Assembly (NCBI GenBank): GCA_947259885.1
Contig: CAMYNW010000008.1
Location: 62,001 to 126,000, forward strand
Direction: 5' to 3'
Length of the DNA: 64,000 nt
From: an uncultured Gammaproteobacteria bacterium
Lineage (GTDB): Bacteria > Pseudomonadota > Gammaproteobacteria > Arenicellales > Poriferihabitantaceae
The translations under genes and the position numbers were made by a program. The notes beneath the pieces were generated by a model. It worked only from the letters and a program-made list of their open reading frames with translations. It searched no databases and was not told the origin of the DNA. The stretch's first letter is position 1. Each line of letters starts with the position of its first letter. Below are positions 8,762-18,041 of the stretch, piece after piece.

Positions 8762-9664
8762 ATGTCAGAAAAACATCCGGTTATAGCTGTTACCGGATCT
8801 TCAGGCGCGGGTACCTCAACGGTCAAGGCGGCTTTCGAGCACATTTTTCGTATAGAAAATATCAACGCCTGCATTATCGAAGGCGATAGCTTCCACAGCT
8901 ATGACCGTCAGGAAATGTGTCAGAAGATTCGAGAAAGCGAGGCCAAGGGCGGGACCTTTAGTCACTTCGGTGTCGATGCCAACGATCTCGAACGACTTGA
9001 AAAACTATTTTATAAATACGGTCAGTCTGGGAATGGCGAGCGACGCTATTATCTTCACAATCAAGAAGAGGCCAATCGGTTTGATCAAAAGCCAGGTGAA
9101 TTCACACCCTGGGAAAGTATTCAGGCTGACACCGATATGCTGTTTTACGAAGGGCTGCATGGTGGATTTCAGTATGAAGAAGTCAACGTCGCGGCGCACG
9201 TAGATCTGCTGATTGGGGTTGTGCCGATCGTGAACCTGGAGTGGATTCAGAAAATTCATAGAGATACCAGCAACCGGGGCTATGGTGCGGAGGATGTTAC
9301 CGACACTATTCTGCGAAGAATGTATGACTACGTTCACTACATAACCCCGCAGTTTTCCCGGACCGATATCAATTTTCAGCGGGTCCCCACAGTGGACACG
9401 TCAAATCCATTTATCGCTCGGGATATTCCGACCGCAGATGAAAGTCTGGTGGTGATTCGTTTTCGCGATCCGGCCAAGTTTCGCGTTGACTTTCCTTACT
9501 TGCTTTCAATGCTGGAAAGTTCGTTTATGTCGCGGCGTAACACTATTGTGGTGCCGGGCGGAAAAATGGTGCTGGCGATGGAGCTGATTTTGCTACCCAT
9601 CATTGCCCGCATGATCGCGAGGCGTCAACGCTTGATTAAAGCAGATTGCCTTCATGAGTTTTGA
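8762..9664 (+). CDS. prk: Phosphoribulokinase
   Basis: 300 residues, the usual size of the short proteobacterial class. The P-loop is GSSGAGTST (residues 12-20), followed by IIEGDSFHSYDR and later LFYEGLHGG and VPIVNLEWIQK. It phosphorylates ribulose 5-phosphate to ribulose 1,5-bisphosphate for RuBisCO. A GGGAC ribosome site lies 8 bases before the ATG. The gene is intact although the transketolase next to it has decayed; 268 bases without any recognizable gene separate the two. Confidence 0.96.
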   Translation: MSEKHPVIAVTGSSGAGTSTVKAAFEHIFRIENINACIIEGDSFHSYDRQEMCQKIRESEAKGGTFSHFGVDANDLERLEKLFYKYGQSGNGERRYYLHNQEEANRFDQKPGEFTPWESIQADTDMLFYEGLHGGFQYEEVNVAAHVDLLIGVVPIVNLEWIQKIHRDTSNRGYGAEDVTDTILRRMYDYVHYITPQFSRTDINFQRVPTVDTSNPFIARDIPTADESLVVIRFRDPAKFRVDFPYLLSMLESSFMSRRNTIVVPGGKMVLAMELILLPIIARMIARRQRLIKADCLHEF

Positions 9665-9835
9665 TAAATCCTTGATCAGAGTCTATAGGACGGAGCATAG
9701 CGATTCCTGGTTTCTAAGCGAACGTTGATTCTCGTCAAGGACCGGTTGACTCCTGGGTGCAATATCTAACGGGTATTTGCAGGTTGATTAACCCTTAAAT
9801 CGTGTCAATTTCCTGCTGAGATTTCTGGAGGCTAG

Positions 9836-10792
9836 ATGTGCGGACCTTTTGTTCATCAGATTGATCCCGTTATCGGTGATATTGGTGGGATTTATTTATG
9901 GTGGTATGGTGCGAGCTATACCTTTGGTTTTATTGGCGCATTCTTGTGGATAAAACATGTCCGTGCTTCCCTGGGATACGACATGTGGAAGGTCTATTGG
10001 CTAACGCTTATGTTGTCAATTGGGGTGTTGGTTGGGGGACGGCTTGTAGAAGTAATTTTCTATGAATGGCCATTTTATGGTAGCAACCTAAAACTAATTC
10101 CCGCCATATGGTTGGGTGGCATGTCGACGCACGGCATTCTTCTGGGAGCGGCAATCGGCGTTTGGATTTTCTGTAAACTGTCGGGGGGTAAATTCCTGCA
10201 GCTAGCCGATGAACTCGCTATAGCTGGGGCATTCATCATGGGGCTCGGAAGGCTGGGTAACTTTGTCGACGGTCAGATCTCTGGGAGTATCACGGATGTC
10301 TGTTGGGCGGTGAAGTTTCCTGACCTGGAAGGTTTTCGGCATCCGGTCGTCTTGTACGACGGCATAAAGAACCTCTTTCTGGTGCCGTTTCTGCTACTTA
10401 TTCGTAGTAAGCGTCCTCCTCCAGGGGTGGTATTTGGACACTTTGTATTGTGGTATGGCTTTCTACGAATCTTTGTTGATTTCTTTCGTGAATATCGAAC
10501 AGAACTGATGAGCCTTCCGCCTGGTCAGGAATTCAATATGTTCATGACTGCATTTGGTCTTGGGATGATTATCTGGGCGTACCGGTTTCAACGCACAGAC
10601 AAAGTAACCACACAGTCGGTCGATGTTAATACTAAAAAAGAAGCGTCCTGGATTCAGCGTCTTGCATTAATTGCGGTTCTGCTTTTCCCTCTGGTTATTC
10701 CGAGTGACTGGACACAGGATGTCCCAAAAAGATATGGTGCACGTCATCAAGGCATTGAATACTCTTCTCTATACCCGAGACTTGAGCGATAG
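9836..10792 (+). CDS. Prolipoprotein diacylglyceryl transferase family protein (Lgt paralogue)
   Basis: 318 residues with seven or more hydrophobic segments. Lgt landmarks are visible: LWWYGASYTFGF near residue 21, GGMSTHGILLG with H99, the signature GRLGNFVDGQ at 138-147, and GFLRIFVDFFREYR. In canonical Lgt the signature is GRxGNFxNxE; here the conserved Asn is Asp145 and the catalytic Glu is Gln147. A C-terminal extension with an extra hydrophobic stretch (around 278-292) is also unusual. Lgt adds diacylglycerol to the cysteine of lipoproteins in the inner membrane. This protein is therefore either a specialised or an inactive paralogue, and a standard lgt is probably elsewhere. Confidence 0.85.
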   Translation: MCGPFVHQIDPVIGDIGGIYLWWYGASYTFGFIGAFLWIKHVRASLGYDMWKVYWLTLMLSIGVLVGGRLVEVIFYEWPFYGSNLKLIPAIWLGGMSTHGILLGAAIGVWIFCKLSGGKFLQLADELAIAGAFIMGLGRLGNFVDGQISGSITDVCWAVKFPDLEGFRHPVVLYDGIKNLFLVPFLLLIRSKRPPPGVVFGHFVLWYGFLRIFVDFFREYRTELMSLPPGQEFNMFMTAFGLGMIIWAYRFQRTDKVTTQSVDVNTKKEASWIQRLALIAVLLFPLVIPSDWTQDVPKRYGARHQGIEYSSLYPRLER

Positions 10793-10821
10793 ACGGACTG
10801 TGCTTGAAACGCGTCGATTAC

Positions 10822-11793
10822 TCATTGAGTGTCGCTTATAAAGCGGTAATGGATGGTCCATTCCTGGGACTGTCCTGGAGACAGGTTTAGGTTGATAAAC
10901 GGTTCCGGGCAGGCGGCGCGTTCAACTGCCCAGAACGCCATCCGGGTAATAGGAGCACTACCACTGAACTCAACCGCAGCCCCGGTGCGCAGATTTCGCA
11001 CTTTTGCAGAGTTATAGCCGCCAGGGTCATCGCCTTCAAATACACTTATGCCTATCGAGTTATTCTGCAGTGGTTCCATTACCTCGATGCTGTTTCCACG
11101 ATACCAGGCCAGGTTCTTTATCGATACCGGTTGGTCTGTTGCAAACGGAAATTCGACCAGGTAATCCGGGCCATAGGGTATGTCGTCGATAATGGTGAAA
11201 TTATGATTGTAGTGGTTGATGTCGATGGTTTTTTCACCACTGTTTTCGAGTCTGTGTTCAATGACAAGTTCTGGGCGGTCAGGTATTAATCTAATAGTTT
11301 TTTGGTATTGATAGGCCCAACCACGCTCTCCTTTAAAATCCTGATTGAAACTGACCCAGTCACGCCCGTGCTCGATTTGCCATTCGCCGGCACGAATGAT
11401 TCTATATTTACCGTAGAACTGGTATTCGCTCTTTTTATTCTTTTCTAATAGCCCCACACCGATCTTAACAAATGACTCTCCCTCTTTGGCCTCAGCAAAC
11501 CCCATTGGATTAAACATCGCAAACTCTTCGGCGGGACCACTGACAAAGTCGTGACCATTGGGGTCGTGTGTTGCATGCAGGGGGGCGTAAAAACGATGTC
11601 CGTCGTAGTCAACTCGTTCGATGATGCCCGACCAGTCGAAACGGGTGCCACGGTAGTACCCGCGATTGGCGTCGGGAAGATAAATTGAAACCTGAATTTT
11701 TTGATTGTCGAGTTGAAGCATCGGGTAGTCAGTATCTGCAAACACAAAGGCGCAATAGTTTAAGGCCCAGAGTACGATGATTAGTTTCTTCAT
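10822..11793 (-). CDS. Secreted protein, probable galactose mutarotase-like fold
   Basis: I start it at the ATG 11791-11793, which gives a clear signal peptide (MKKLIIVLWALNYCAFVFA) and a 323-residue protein; the longer frame from 11961 adds a charged stretch with no family look. The mature part resembles aldose-1-epimerase-like proteins: FDWSGIIERVDYDGHRF, a long beta-rich middle (KTIRLIPDRPELVIEHRLEN), the NHYNHNF stretch, and a conserved-looking FWAVERAACPEPF near the end. Such folds bind or epimerise sugars, but the catalytic His/Glu set cannot be checked by eye. It likely acts in the periplasm. It converges with the Lgt paralogue, 30 bases away. Confidence 0.7.
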   Translation of the reverse strand: MKKLIIVLWALNYCAFVFADTDYPMLQLDNQKIQVSIYLPDANRGYYRGTRFDWSGIIERVDYDGHRFYAPLHATHDPNGHDFVSGPAEEFAMFNPMGFAEAKEGESFVKIGVGLLEKNKKSEYQFYGKYRIIRAGEWQIEHGRDWVSFNQDFKGERGWAYQYQKTIRLIPDRPELVIEHRLENSGEKTIDINHYNHNFTIIDDIPYGPDYLVEFPFATDQPVSIKNLAWYRGNSIEVMEPLQNNSIGISVFEGDDPGGYNSAKVRNLRTGAAVEFSGSAPITRMAFWAVERAACPEPFINLNLSPGQSQEWTIHYRFISDTQ

Positions 11794-12375
11794 AATTCGT
11801 TTATCAGGCCGATCAGAACGAGATCTTGCTCGATACTGTTTGGATCTTATTAATTGAGAGTCATAAATATCACACTGCTGCTGAGTATTTATTTTCATAT
11901 GCGACTGAATTGACAGCGAATGTTTATTCTTTTGCGCTATTAATTCACCTCGAATCAACAAATTTTAGAAATATTCATCTGCCTAAGATTTTAGACCTCC
12001 TATATGAGTAAATCAGAAAATATACTCAACAAAGATTCGATTCGGAGCGCCCGTCAATCTTTTTTGCAGACATGATCTATACAAAAAAATCCATTTTTTG
12101 AACCAGATATCCGCCAATAAGCGATCCATTTTGGCAGTTAAATAAATTGTAATTAAAGATAATGACAATATGTATTTCGTACTCATTTCACTGGAAACAG
12201 CCTTAATTTTGAAAGATAACGTTCTAATTTATCTAAAATATATCTGAATCAGTTTTCATTATTTTTCACCGTGATTTCAAATTTACCGGACGCTTAAAAA
12301 TTAATTTCAAATAATAGTCTAGCGAACAAGTTTAAATTTCTGTAGAGTGATATGTCTGTTTTGGGGAACAGCATT
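11794..12375. other. AT-rich intergenic region without a gene
   Basis: About 580 bases, markedly AT-rich, between the divergent mutarotase-like and peroxiredoxin-like genes. A short plus-strand open frame at 11826-12011 has no convincing start or family features. A small palindrome, a run of A then T around CC, lies at 12083-12099. The region should contain both promoters; I see nothing else that can be named. Confidence 0.5.
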
Positions 12376-12927
12376 ATGAAGAAACTTATCACAGCGATTT
12401 TTCTATCGCTGCTAATTAATAATCCGGCTTCTGCCGTTTTAGTAAAAGGGGATAACGCTCCCGACTTTGCTGTGCCGACATCCGATGATGTGGATGTGGA
12501 TACTACGTCTCTATCGCTTTATAGGCTCTTGTCGCAAGGGCCTGTCGTTTTGTATTTCATTCCGACTGTCGATTCTACCGCATGCAGCAGCAATCTCCGT
12601 ATGCTTTCTGATTCGTCACATGACTTTGACGAGTTTCACACAAAAATACTCGCTATACCTGTATTCACGAGTGAAATAGTCGAGGGTGCGTTATTAAACG
12701 ACTGCGAAAGCCCGATCAGAATTGTGCCTGATCCTGAATCAATGATCTCAAGAGCATATGACGTGATGATGGACCAGGACCTCAGTACTGTGAATGGCGT
12801 CTCTTTCGTCATTTCTCCGCAGACGGAAATTGTTCATGTTTACTCGTCAACGGATCTTAATGAGCACATTAGTGAAAGTTTAGAAGCAGTACAAGCCTGG
12901 ACCCAACTCGTGGGTCAGGAATACTGA
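12376..12927 (+). CDS. Secreted peroxiredoxin-like (AhpC/TSA family) protein
   Basis: The ATG at 12376 is preferred because GGGGA precedes it by 9 bases and it yields a signal peptide (MKKLITAIFLSLLINNPASA); an ATG at 12352 would add eight residues. The mature domain follows the peroxiredoxin plan: KGDNAPDFAVP, then VVLYFIPTVDSTAC, in which P63, S67 and C70 match the PxxxS/TxxC active site. It probably reduces peroxides outside the cytoplasm, but low overall conservation means a thioredoxin-like role is possible. It lies just upstream of the DUF1800/DUF1501 pair. Confidence 0.75.
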   Translation: MKKLITAIFLSLLINNPASAVLVKGDNAPDFAVPTSDDVDVDTTSLSLYRLLSQGPVVLYFIPTVDSTACSSNLRMLSDSSHDFDEFHTKILAIPVFTSEIVEGALLNDCESPIRIVPDPESMISRAYDVMMDQDLSTVNGVSFVISPQTEIVHVYSSTDLNEHISESLEAVQAWTQLVGQEY

Positions 12928-12978
12928 GGATAACCATTTAAGAATAGATCGATGGATTGATTTATAAATTTAATAATA

Positions 12979-13011
12979 GTCAGCATTATTGGGGGGCCAT
13001 GCGATGCTGAC
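12979..13011 (+). promoter_or_regulatory. Stem-loop just upstream of the DUF1800 gene
   Basis: An exact 8-bp inverted repeat, GTCAGCAT at 12979-12986 and ATGCTGAC at 13004-13011, encloses a 17-base loop containing GGGGGGCC. It ends nine bases before the AGGAG ribosome site at 13021. There is no T-run, so it is not a typical terminator; a leader structure or operator is more likely. Confidence 0.4.
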
Positions 13012-13034
13012 AAAACCACAAGGAGTAAATCGAT

Positions 13035-16000
13035 ATGAACAAGTTGCATTCCGCTTCGCGGATATGGGTTTCTATCGTCTTAAGCTTCGCTGTTCTGTTA
13101 TCTTATCCGATGCTCGCTCAGAGCAAGGTAAGAAAAAACACAATCGCGCTGGCTAATTCTCTATACAAAGAAGACGGTCGTCAGCTGGGCGCAGCAGAAG
13201 CAGGGGAAACGCTGGTCTACAAACTGAGCCTTCGGAATCGCAAACGAAGCCCGCAAACGATACAGATAATCGAGTTTGTTCCAAGAGGCACAACACATAT
13301 TGGCGGCGATGATTTTGAAGGCCTATGTGGAGACGGTAGTGCAGGCCAGAAATGTAAGCTCGAAGTTTCCATTCCGGGCAGGCAAGCTGGAAACCATGTA
13401 GTGTTCTTCAGGGTACGAGTCGATAAGGAGATCAATGCCAAATCAATTATCAACAAAGCCTATGCTGAAGGTGTAGTTTGTCGATCCAGGCGCAATGATT
13501 GTTATGAGAAAACGCCGGTAAAAGATGGAGACGTTACTGATAGCCCCCCAGGAAATAACACAATTCAGCTGCGCAAATCTCTTCACTCCGAAGACGGTCA
13601 AATAGCAGGCGTTGCAGAAGCTGGGGAAACGCTGGTTTACAAAATTAAACTGCGAAACCGCACCCGGAGAACGAAGACTACTCGGATACTGGAAACCGTT
13701 CCCATTGGCACCACCCATTTAGGGGGGGATGATTTTGTGGGGATGTGTGGTGATGGCTCTGCGGGCAAGTCGTGCGAGCTTAGAACCACTATCCCCGGAA
13801 GAAGACATCGTAGCGTTACTCTCTTCTTTAAAGTCAAGGTAGACAAAGAAGTCAGCGCAGAATCAATTGATAACAAAGTTTCCGCCGACGGCGTGGAGTG
13901 CACCAGAAGGCGAAACGACTGTTATGAACGGACGCGCGTAGAGACTAGCCCAGGCGATCTGCCTCCAACGGTTGAAATAGCGACACCAAAAACGGGTGAT
14001 CAAGTACCGGAAAATGGATTTGTGGTCACAGGCGTTGCGAAAGACGACAACAAAGTGATGTCCGTCACTGTCAACGACGGCGTCACCAACCACCCTGCAA
14101 CGTATAACGCTGAAGATGGAAGCTGGAAAGCGGACATGCCAGGAAAAAAGGTAGCGGCCGACGCAACAATGAATCTCGTGGCCGTAGCGACCGACAATGC
14201 AGGCCAAAGTACTCAATCAAATATGGTGACTGTCAAGGTTCTGGCTGACGCGGCGCCTGCGATCCAGATCAGCAGTCCGGCAGATGGTAGCCAGGTGCCT
14301 GGAGCAGGGTTTTCAATCTCGGGCACCGCGAGCGATAACAACGCAGTCGCCTCTGTTATCGTGACTGATGGTGTATCAAACATTCCTGCTACATATAACG
14401 CTGGGGATGGAAGCTGGAAAGCGGATATCCCTGGGCCACTAGCGGCAGGCTCAATGAATCTGATAGCCGTAGCGACCGACAATGCAGGCCAAAGTACTCG
14501 ATCCAATATGGTGACCGTCACGGTTTTGGCTGACACGGCGCCTGCGATCCAGATAAACAGTCCGGTAAATGGTACCGAGGTGCCTGAAACGGGATTTTCA
14601 GTCTCGGGCACCGCGAGCGATAACAGCGCAGTTGTCTCTGTTATCGTGAATGATGGCGTATCAAACATTCCCGCTACATATAACCCTGCGACCGGCGCCT
14701 GGTCGCTAAGTATCAACGGCCCGCTCACACCTGGCGAGACAATCAATCTCACCGCAACGGCGACAGATGATGGCGGCAATACCTCCACCACGACGCCGCC
14801 GATTATGGTAACTGTCGCGGCTGTAGCGACGGGCACGTATGAATCCTCAAGACACCTCATCAACAGGGTTACATTTGGCATCACCCCGACACAGCTGGAT
14901 GAGATCAAACAAAACACGTTTGATGTAAACAGCTTCACCCAAGATCAATTGTTTCCGGCGATTGGTGAGTGCACCGAACCGGATGAGGCGCATGGCGCGA
15001 GCGTGGATTCGGCCAGTCCATATGGCAAGAATTTGCCCAATGGCGTGACGTCGCTGAGCGAACTGCAAACCTACACTATCCTCATGGCGGCGTTTAATCC
15101 TTGCCAGCTACGTGAGGTGTTAGCGCAGTTCTGGAGCAATCACTTCCTGACACAATGGAACGCAGTACGGTCCAAGTACCGTGAAGCCAGCGGCGTGGAC
15201 GATGCTACTGCGCAGCTACAGGCAACAGCCTGGGAGCTGCAGGAATCGGATGCATTTAGACTCAATGCGCTTGGCAACTTCCGCGACCTGGTGGAAATCA
15301 GTGCGCGCAGTCCGGCAATGTTGTATTACCTCGATGGAGTCAACAATATCGCGGTGGAGCCCAATGAAAACTATCCCCGTGAGCTGATGGAATTGAACAC
15401 TATGGGTGTTGATGGCGGCTATACCCAGACCGACGTCGAACAGGTGGCGATCGCCTTCACCGGGTGGACAGTAGATCCGTTACTACGCCAATACACCTGC
15501 GATCCTGCGACCCATGATTACGTCAGCACGATCACGCTGGATCTTGGGCTGGCCAGCCCACCGGCGCCGCTTGAGCCGCGAGATAGTAACGACACCTCGC
15601 AACAAAACTGCGAAGCGGCTGGTCAGTATGTGCTCACGAATCTGGTTAACCACCCGTCCACCGCAGATTTCATGTGCAAGAAGCTGACCACGCTGCTGGT
15701 GAGTGAGGAGCCGGGTTCTGAGAGTTTTGATAATGCTGTGAGCGCGTGTACCTTAGCATTCAACACTCCTATCAGCAGTAGCACACAAATCGCGGAGGTG
15801 GTGCAGGCGATTATCGCTACCCCAGAATTTGTGAACTTCACGGACTATCTCGACAAGATCAAAACGCCGCTCGAGACCGCGGTAGGTTATGTCCGCAACT
15901 TTGAAATTTCCGACGATGGCGATCTGGACGATCTGCCTTCAGAAACTTCGCAGATGAGTATGAACCTGTTCCAGTATCCGGCTCCGGACGGATTTTCTGA

Positions 16001-16334
16001 GGAAGGTATTGACTGGGTCAATTCCAGTCTGATTCTGCAGCGCTTCCGGTTTTTCGCGGATATGGCATTTAACACCAACCCGACAAACGACATCTATATT
16101 GATCCACTCGCATTCTTCAACAGCAAATCGCTCACCACGGATGTGGAGATCGTGGACTATGTGCTTGAGCTGGCGCTTGCCAACCAGCACACCGCGCAAG
16201 AAAGAGCCGATGTGCTCGCGGTACTTAACAATGGCAGTAGCTACAACGACGATGATGATGTAGCTACCCAGGAAAGTAAATTACGCAAAATGCTGGGGCT
16301 AGTGTTGAACTATCCTGGCTATCAATACCAGTAA
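13035..16334 (+). CDS. Secreted DUF1800 family protein with duplicated surface repeats
   Basis: 1099 residues with a signal peptide (cleavage near MLAQS, residue 30) and AGGAG ribosome site. Residues 35-165 and 175-305 are two similar DUF11-like repeats: both have AEAGETLVYK, a VP-x-GTTH-x-GGDDF stretch, CGDGSAG and a RRNDCYE ending. Residues 310-595 hold three Ig-like repeats of about 95 residues. From about 600 the DUF1800 domain begins (SRHLINRVTFG) and includes FWSNHFL and PRELMELNTMGVDGGYTQ. DUF1800 genes are usually paired with DUF1501 genes, as here with an 8-base gap; their biochemical role is not established. The N-terminal repeats suggest exposure at or beyond the outer membrane. 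Confidence 0.92.
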   Translation: MNKLHSASRIWVSIVLSFAVLLSYPMLAQSKVRKNTIALANSLYKEDGRQLGAAEAGETLVYKLSLRNRKRSPQTIQIIEFVPRGTTHIGGDDFEGLCGDGSAGQKCKLEVSIPGRQAGNHVVFFRVRVDKEINAKSIINKAYAEGVVCRSRRNDCYEKTPVKDGDVTDSPPGNNTIQLRKSLHSEDGQIAGVAEAGETLVYKIKLRNRTRRTKTTRILETVPIGTTHLGGDDFVGMCGDGSAGKSCELRTTIPGRRHRSVTLFFKVKVDKEVSAESIDNKVSADGVECTRRRNDCYERTRVETSPGDLPPTVEIATPKTGDQVPENGFVVTGVAKDDNKVMSVTVNDGVTNHPATYNAEDGSWKADMPGKKVAADATMNLVAVATDNAGQSTQSNMVTVKVLADAAPAIQISSPADGSQVPGAGFSISGTASDNNAVASVIVTDGVSNIPATYNAGDGSWKADIPGPLAAGSMNLIAVATDNAGQSTRSNMVTVTVLADTAPAIQINSPVNGTEVPETGFSVSGTASDNSAVVSVIVNDGVSNIPATYNPATGAWSLSINGPLTPGETINLTATATDDGGNTSTTTPPIMVTVAAVATGTYESSRHLINRVTFGITPTQLDEIKQNTFDVNSFTQDQLFPAIGECTEPDEAHGASVDSASPYGKNLPNGVTSLSELQTYTILMAAFNPCQLREVLAQFWSNHFLTQWNAVRSKYREASGVDDATAQLQATAWELQESDAFRLNALGNFRDLVEISARSPAMLYYLDGVNNIAVEPNENYPRELMELNTMGVDGGYTQTDVEQVAIAFTGWTVDPLLRQYTCDPATHDYVSTITLDLGLASPPAPLEPRDSNDTSQQNCEAAGQYVLTNLVNHPSTADFMCKKLTTLLVSEEPGSESFDNAVSACTLAFNTPISSSTQIAEVVQAIIATPEFVNFTDYLDKIKTPLETAVGYVRNFEISDDGDLDDLPSETSQMSMNLFQYPAPDGFSEEGIDWVNSSLILQRFRFFADMAFNTNPTNDIYIDPLAFFNSKSLTTDVEIVDYVLELALANQHTAQERADVLAVLNNGSSYNDDDDVATQESKLRKMLGLVLNYPGYQYQ
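13137..13937 (+). repeat. Tandem pair of DUF11-like repeats inside the DUF1800 gene
   Basis: Two copies of about 127 codons begin at 13137 and 13557, 420 bases apart. More than half of the residues agree by eye, with shared blocks AEAGETLVYK, CGDGSAG and RRNDCYE. Confidence 0.8.
13961..14823 (+). repeat. Three Ig-like repeats with near-identical DNA blocks
   Basis: Three units of about 95 codons. A 34-base block is identical at 14181-14214 and 14466-14499, exactly 285 bases (95 codons) apart, and the 14350s and 14635s share another long, nearly identical block at the same 285-base offset. This points to recent duplication or gene conversion, and so to possible length variation among strains. 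Confidence 0.85.
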
Positions 16335-16342
16335 CAGGGGGA

Positions 16343-17794
16343 ATGATTATGAAAAGGCGACAATTTTTAAAAAAGCTTGGCGGCGCCTCTGCTGCGGTTG
16401 CGGCACTGGCACTCGACAACCCTCTGAAACCGGCATTTCGTATAGCTCATGCAGATCACGCTACCTTCTCTAATCGCAAGACTTTGGTGTGCGTGTATCT
16501 GCGAGGGGGCATTGACGGCATCAATACGGTTATCCCGCACGGTTACCTGGCCGGCACGGGTTATTATGCTTCGGGTTTTCGGCCCACTATTGCGGTACCA
16601 AAACCTAGTTCGTCTGATGGAACCGCGCTGGATCTCAGCAGTTTAGACCCCGCGGATCCTGCTAACGGGCTCGGTCTGCACCCCGCGATGACCGCAATGC
16701 ATAAGATGTATGTGGATGGGAATCTCGCGGTGATGCCTGCGGTCCATTATGCCAACGCATCGCGTTCACATTTCAGTGGTCAGCAATATACCGAAAGTGC
16801 AAAATTTGATCTCGAGACTAGCGGTTGGTTGCAACGCTATCTGGCGGATTCATCGTCCGCTGCCGCGTCCGGTGCCATGCGCGGCGCAGGAATCAGTTCC
16901 GGTCTGCCACAGTCTCTACGAGGCCAATCTGAAGTTGTTTCCACCTTCAGCGACCTGCGAAACTTTGAACTGGGCATCGCCAACGGTGCCGACGAAGCAG
17001 AAATCCTTGCAGGTCTGGTTTCAGCGTACAACCAGACGGCGGATCCGCAGCGTTTATATGCATCTGTCATGCATGATTTCGGGCGTGTAACCATAAATGA
17101 TCTTGACGTAGTCCGGGAGCTAAATAATGCGCATTCACCTGGACTCGATCCCGACACTTATACCACTTCCAGCACCACCAGCGATTACACCAGTTCGACC
17201 TTCGCGCGGCAACTCAAACAGACTGCTTTGCTGATTAAGGCAGGGGTAGGACTGGAGGTCGCGTGCCTGAGTCGCGGCGGATTCGATACACATAGTAATC
17301 AAGGCATATTGGGCGGTTCGCACGCGGGCAGTATCGGTGATGTGTCAAATAATCTCGGCGCGTTCTTCGATGACCTGAATGCAGATGCAATGATGGACAA
17401 TGTGCTGGTGATGATCATGAGCGAATTTGGCCGGACAGCCTACGAAAACGGTAGCAAAGGCACCGACCATGCCCATGCCACCAGTTACTTTGTAGCGGGC
17501 ACTAGCAATACATTAAACAGTGGCGTGTATCTCGGCCATGAAAACCTGGGCGGTGCTGGCGGTAGTCCCGATTTCACTAAACCGATTACAGACTGGATCG
17601 CTTACGATCCGCTCAACGATGCCAAGATGGTTAATGGACGATACATGAATCACACTATAGACTATCAAAATGTTTTTGGCGAGATTCTAAGTGAATTCTT
17701 GAATGTCAACTATTCAGGTAACCCGCAAGATATATCCACACTATTGCCTGAATTTAATTATTCAGATGCTAATAAAGTAGGATTTCTAGCTTGA
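16343..17794 (+). CDS. DUF1501 family protein with Tat signal
   Basis: 483 residues. The N-terminus has a twin-arginine signal (KRRQFLKKLGG, then an Ala-rich core), so it is likely exported folded. The body has the DUF1501 (sulfatase-like fold) landmarks LVCVYLRGGIDGINTVIPHG (residues about 47-66), SHFSGQQYTE, SRGGFDTHSNQ, MIMSEFGRTAYENGS and GTDHAHA; the Asp and His residues of these motifs resemble metal ligands of alkaline-phosphatase-like enzymes. The ATG at 16343 or the one at 16349 could be used, both after GGGG. It is almost certainly co-transcribed with the DUF1800 gene. The substrate of such pairs is unknown. Confidence 0.92.
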   Translation: MIMKRRQFLKKLGGASAAVAALALDNPLKPAFRIAHADHATFSNRKTLVCVYLRGGIDGINTVIPHGYLAGTGYYASGFRPTIAVPKPSSSDGTALDLSSLDPADPANGLGLHPAMTAMHKMYVDGNLAVMPAVHYANASRSHFSGQQYTESAKFDLETSGWLQRYLADSSSAAASGAMRGAGISSGLPQSLRGQSEVVSTFSDLRNFELGIANGADEAEILAGLVSAYNQTADPQRLYASVMHDFGRVTINDLDVVRELNNAHSPGLDPDTYTTSSTTSDYTSSTFARQLKQTALLIKAGVGLEVACLSRGGFDTHSNQGILGGSHAGSIGDVSNNLGAFFDDLNADAMMDNVLVMIMSEFGRTAYENGSKGTDHAHATSYFVAGTSNTLNSGVYLGHENLGGAGGSPDFTKPITDWIAYDPLNDAKMVNGRYMNHTIDYQNVFGEILSEFLNVNYSGNPQDISTLLPEFNYSDANKVGFLA

Positions 17795-18041
17795 TAATAT
17801 GTGCTGATTCGAGAAAGGAAAATAATTTTGTTCTGTAATTATTAGCATGAATTTTTCGACTGACTTTCCCGGTAATCAATTGCTCTGCGAATCTCAGGAA
17901 TTGCGACGGTGAAATATTGATCAGGTATGTTACTTCATGACGGGATGCTTCTATTCCTTAAAAATGGAATTGGATAGTCCGAAAAAAAATACCGATTAAT
18001 TGACGGGGATCCAAATTAATTTTTACTAGCTTTTGATGGAA

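Noticed and set aside
11826..12011. 61-residue plus-strand open frame in AT-rich DNA
   Set aside because: No start context, no recognisable composition of a protein and no neighbour relation.
14213..14938. 241-residue minus-strand open frame in the DUF1800 gene
   Set aside because: Mirrors the repeats of the true gene on the other strand; no ribosome site or family.
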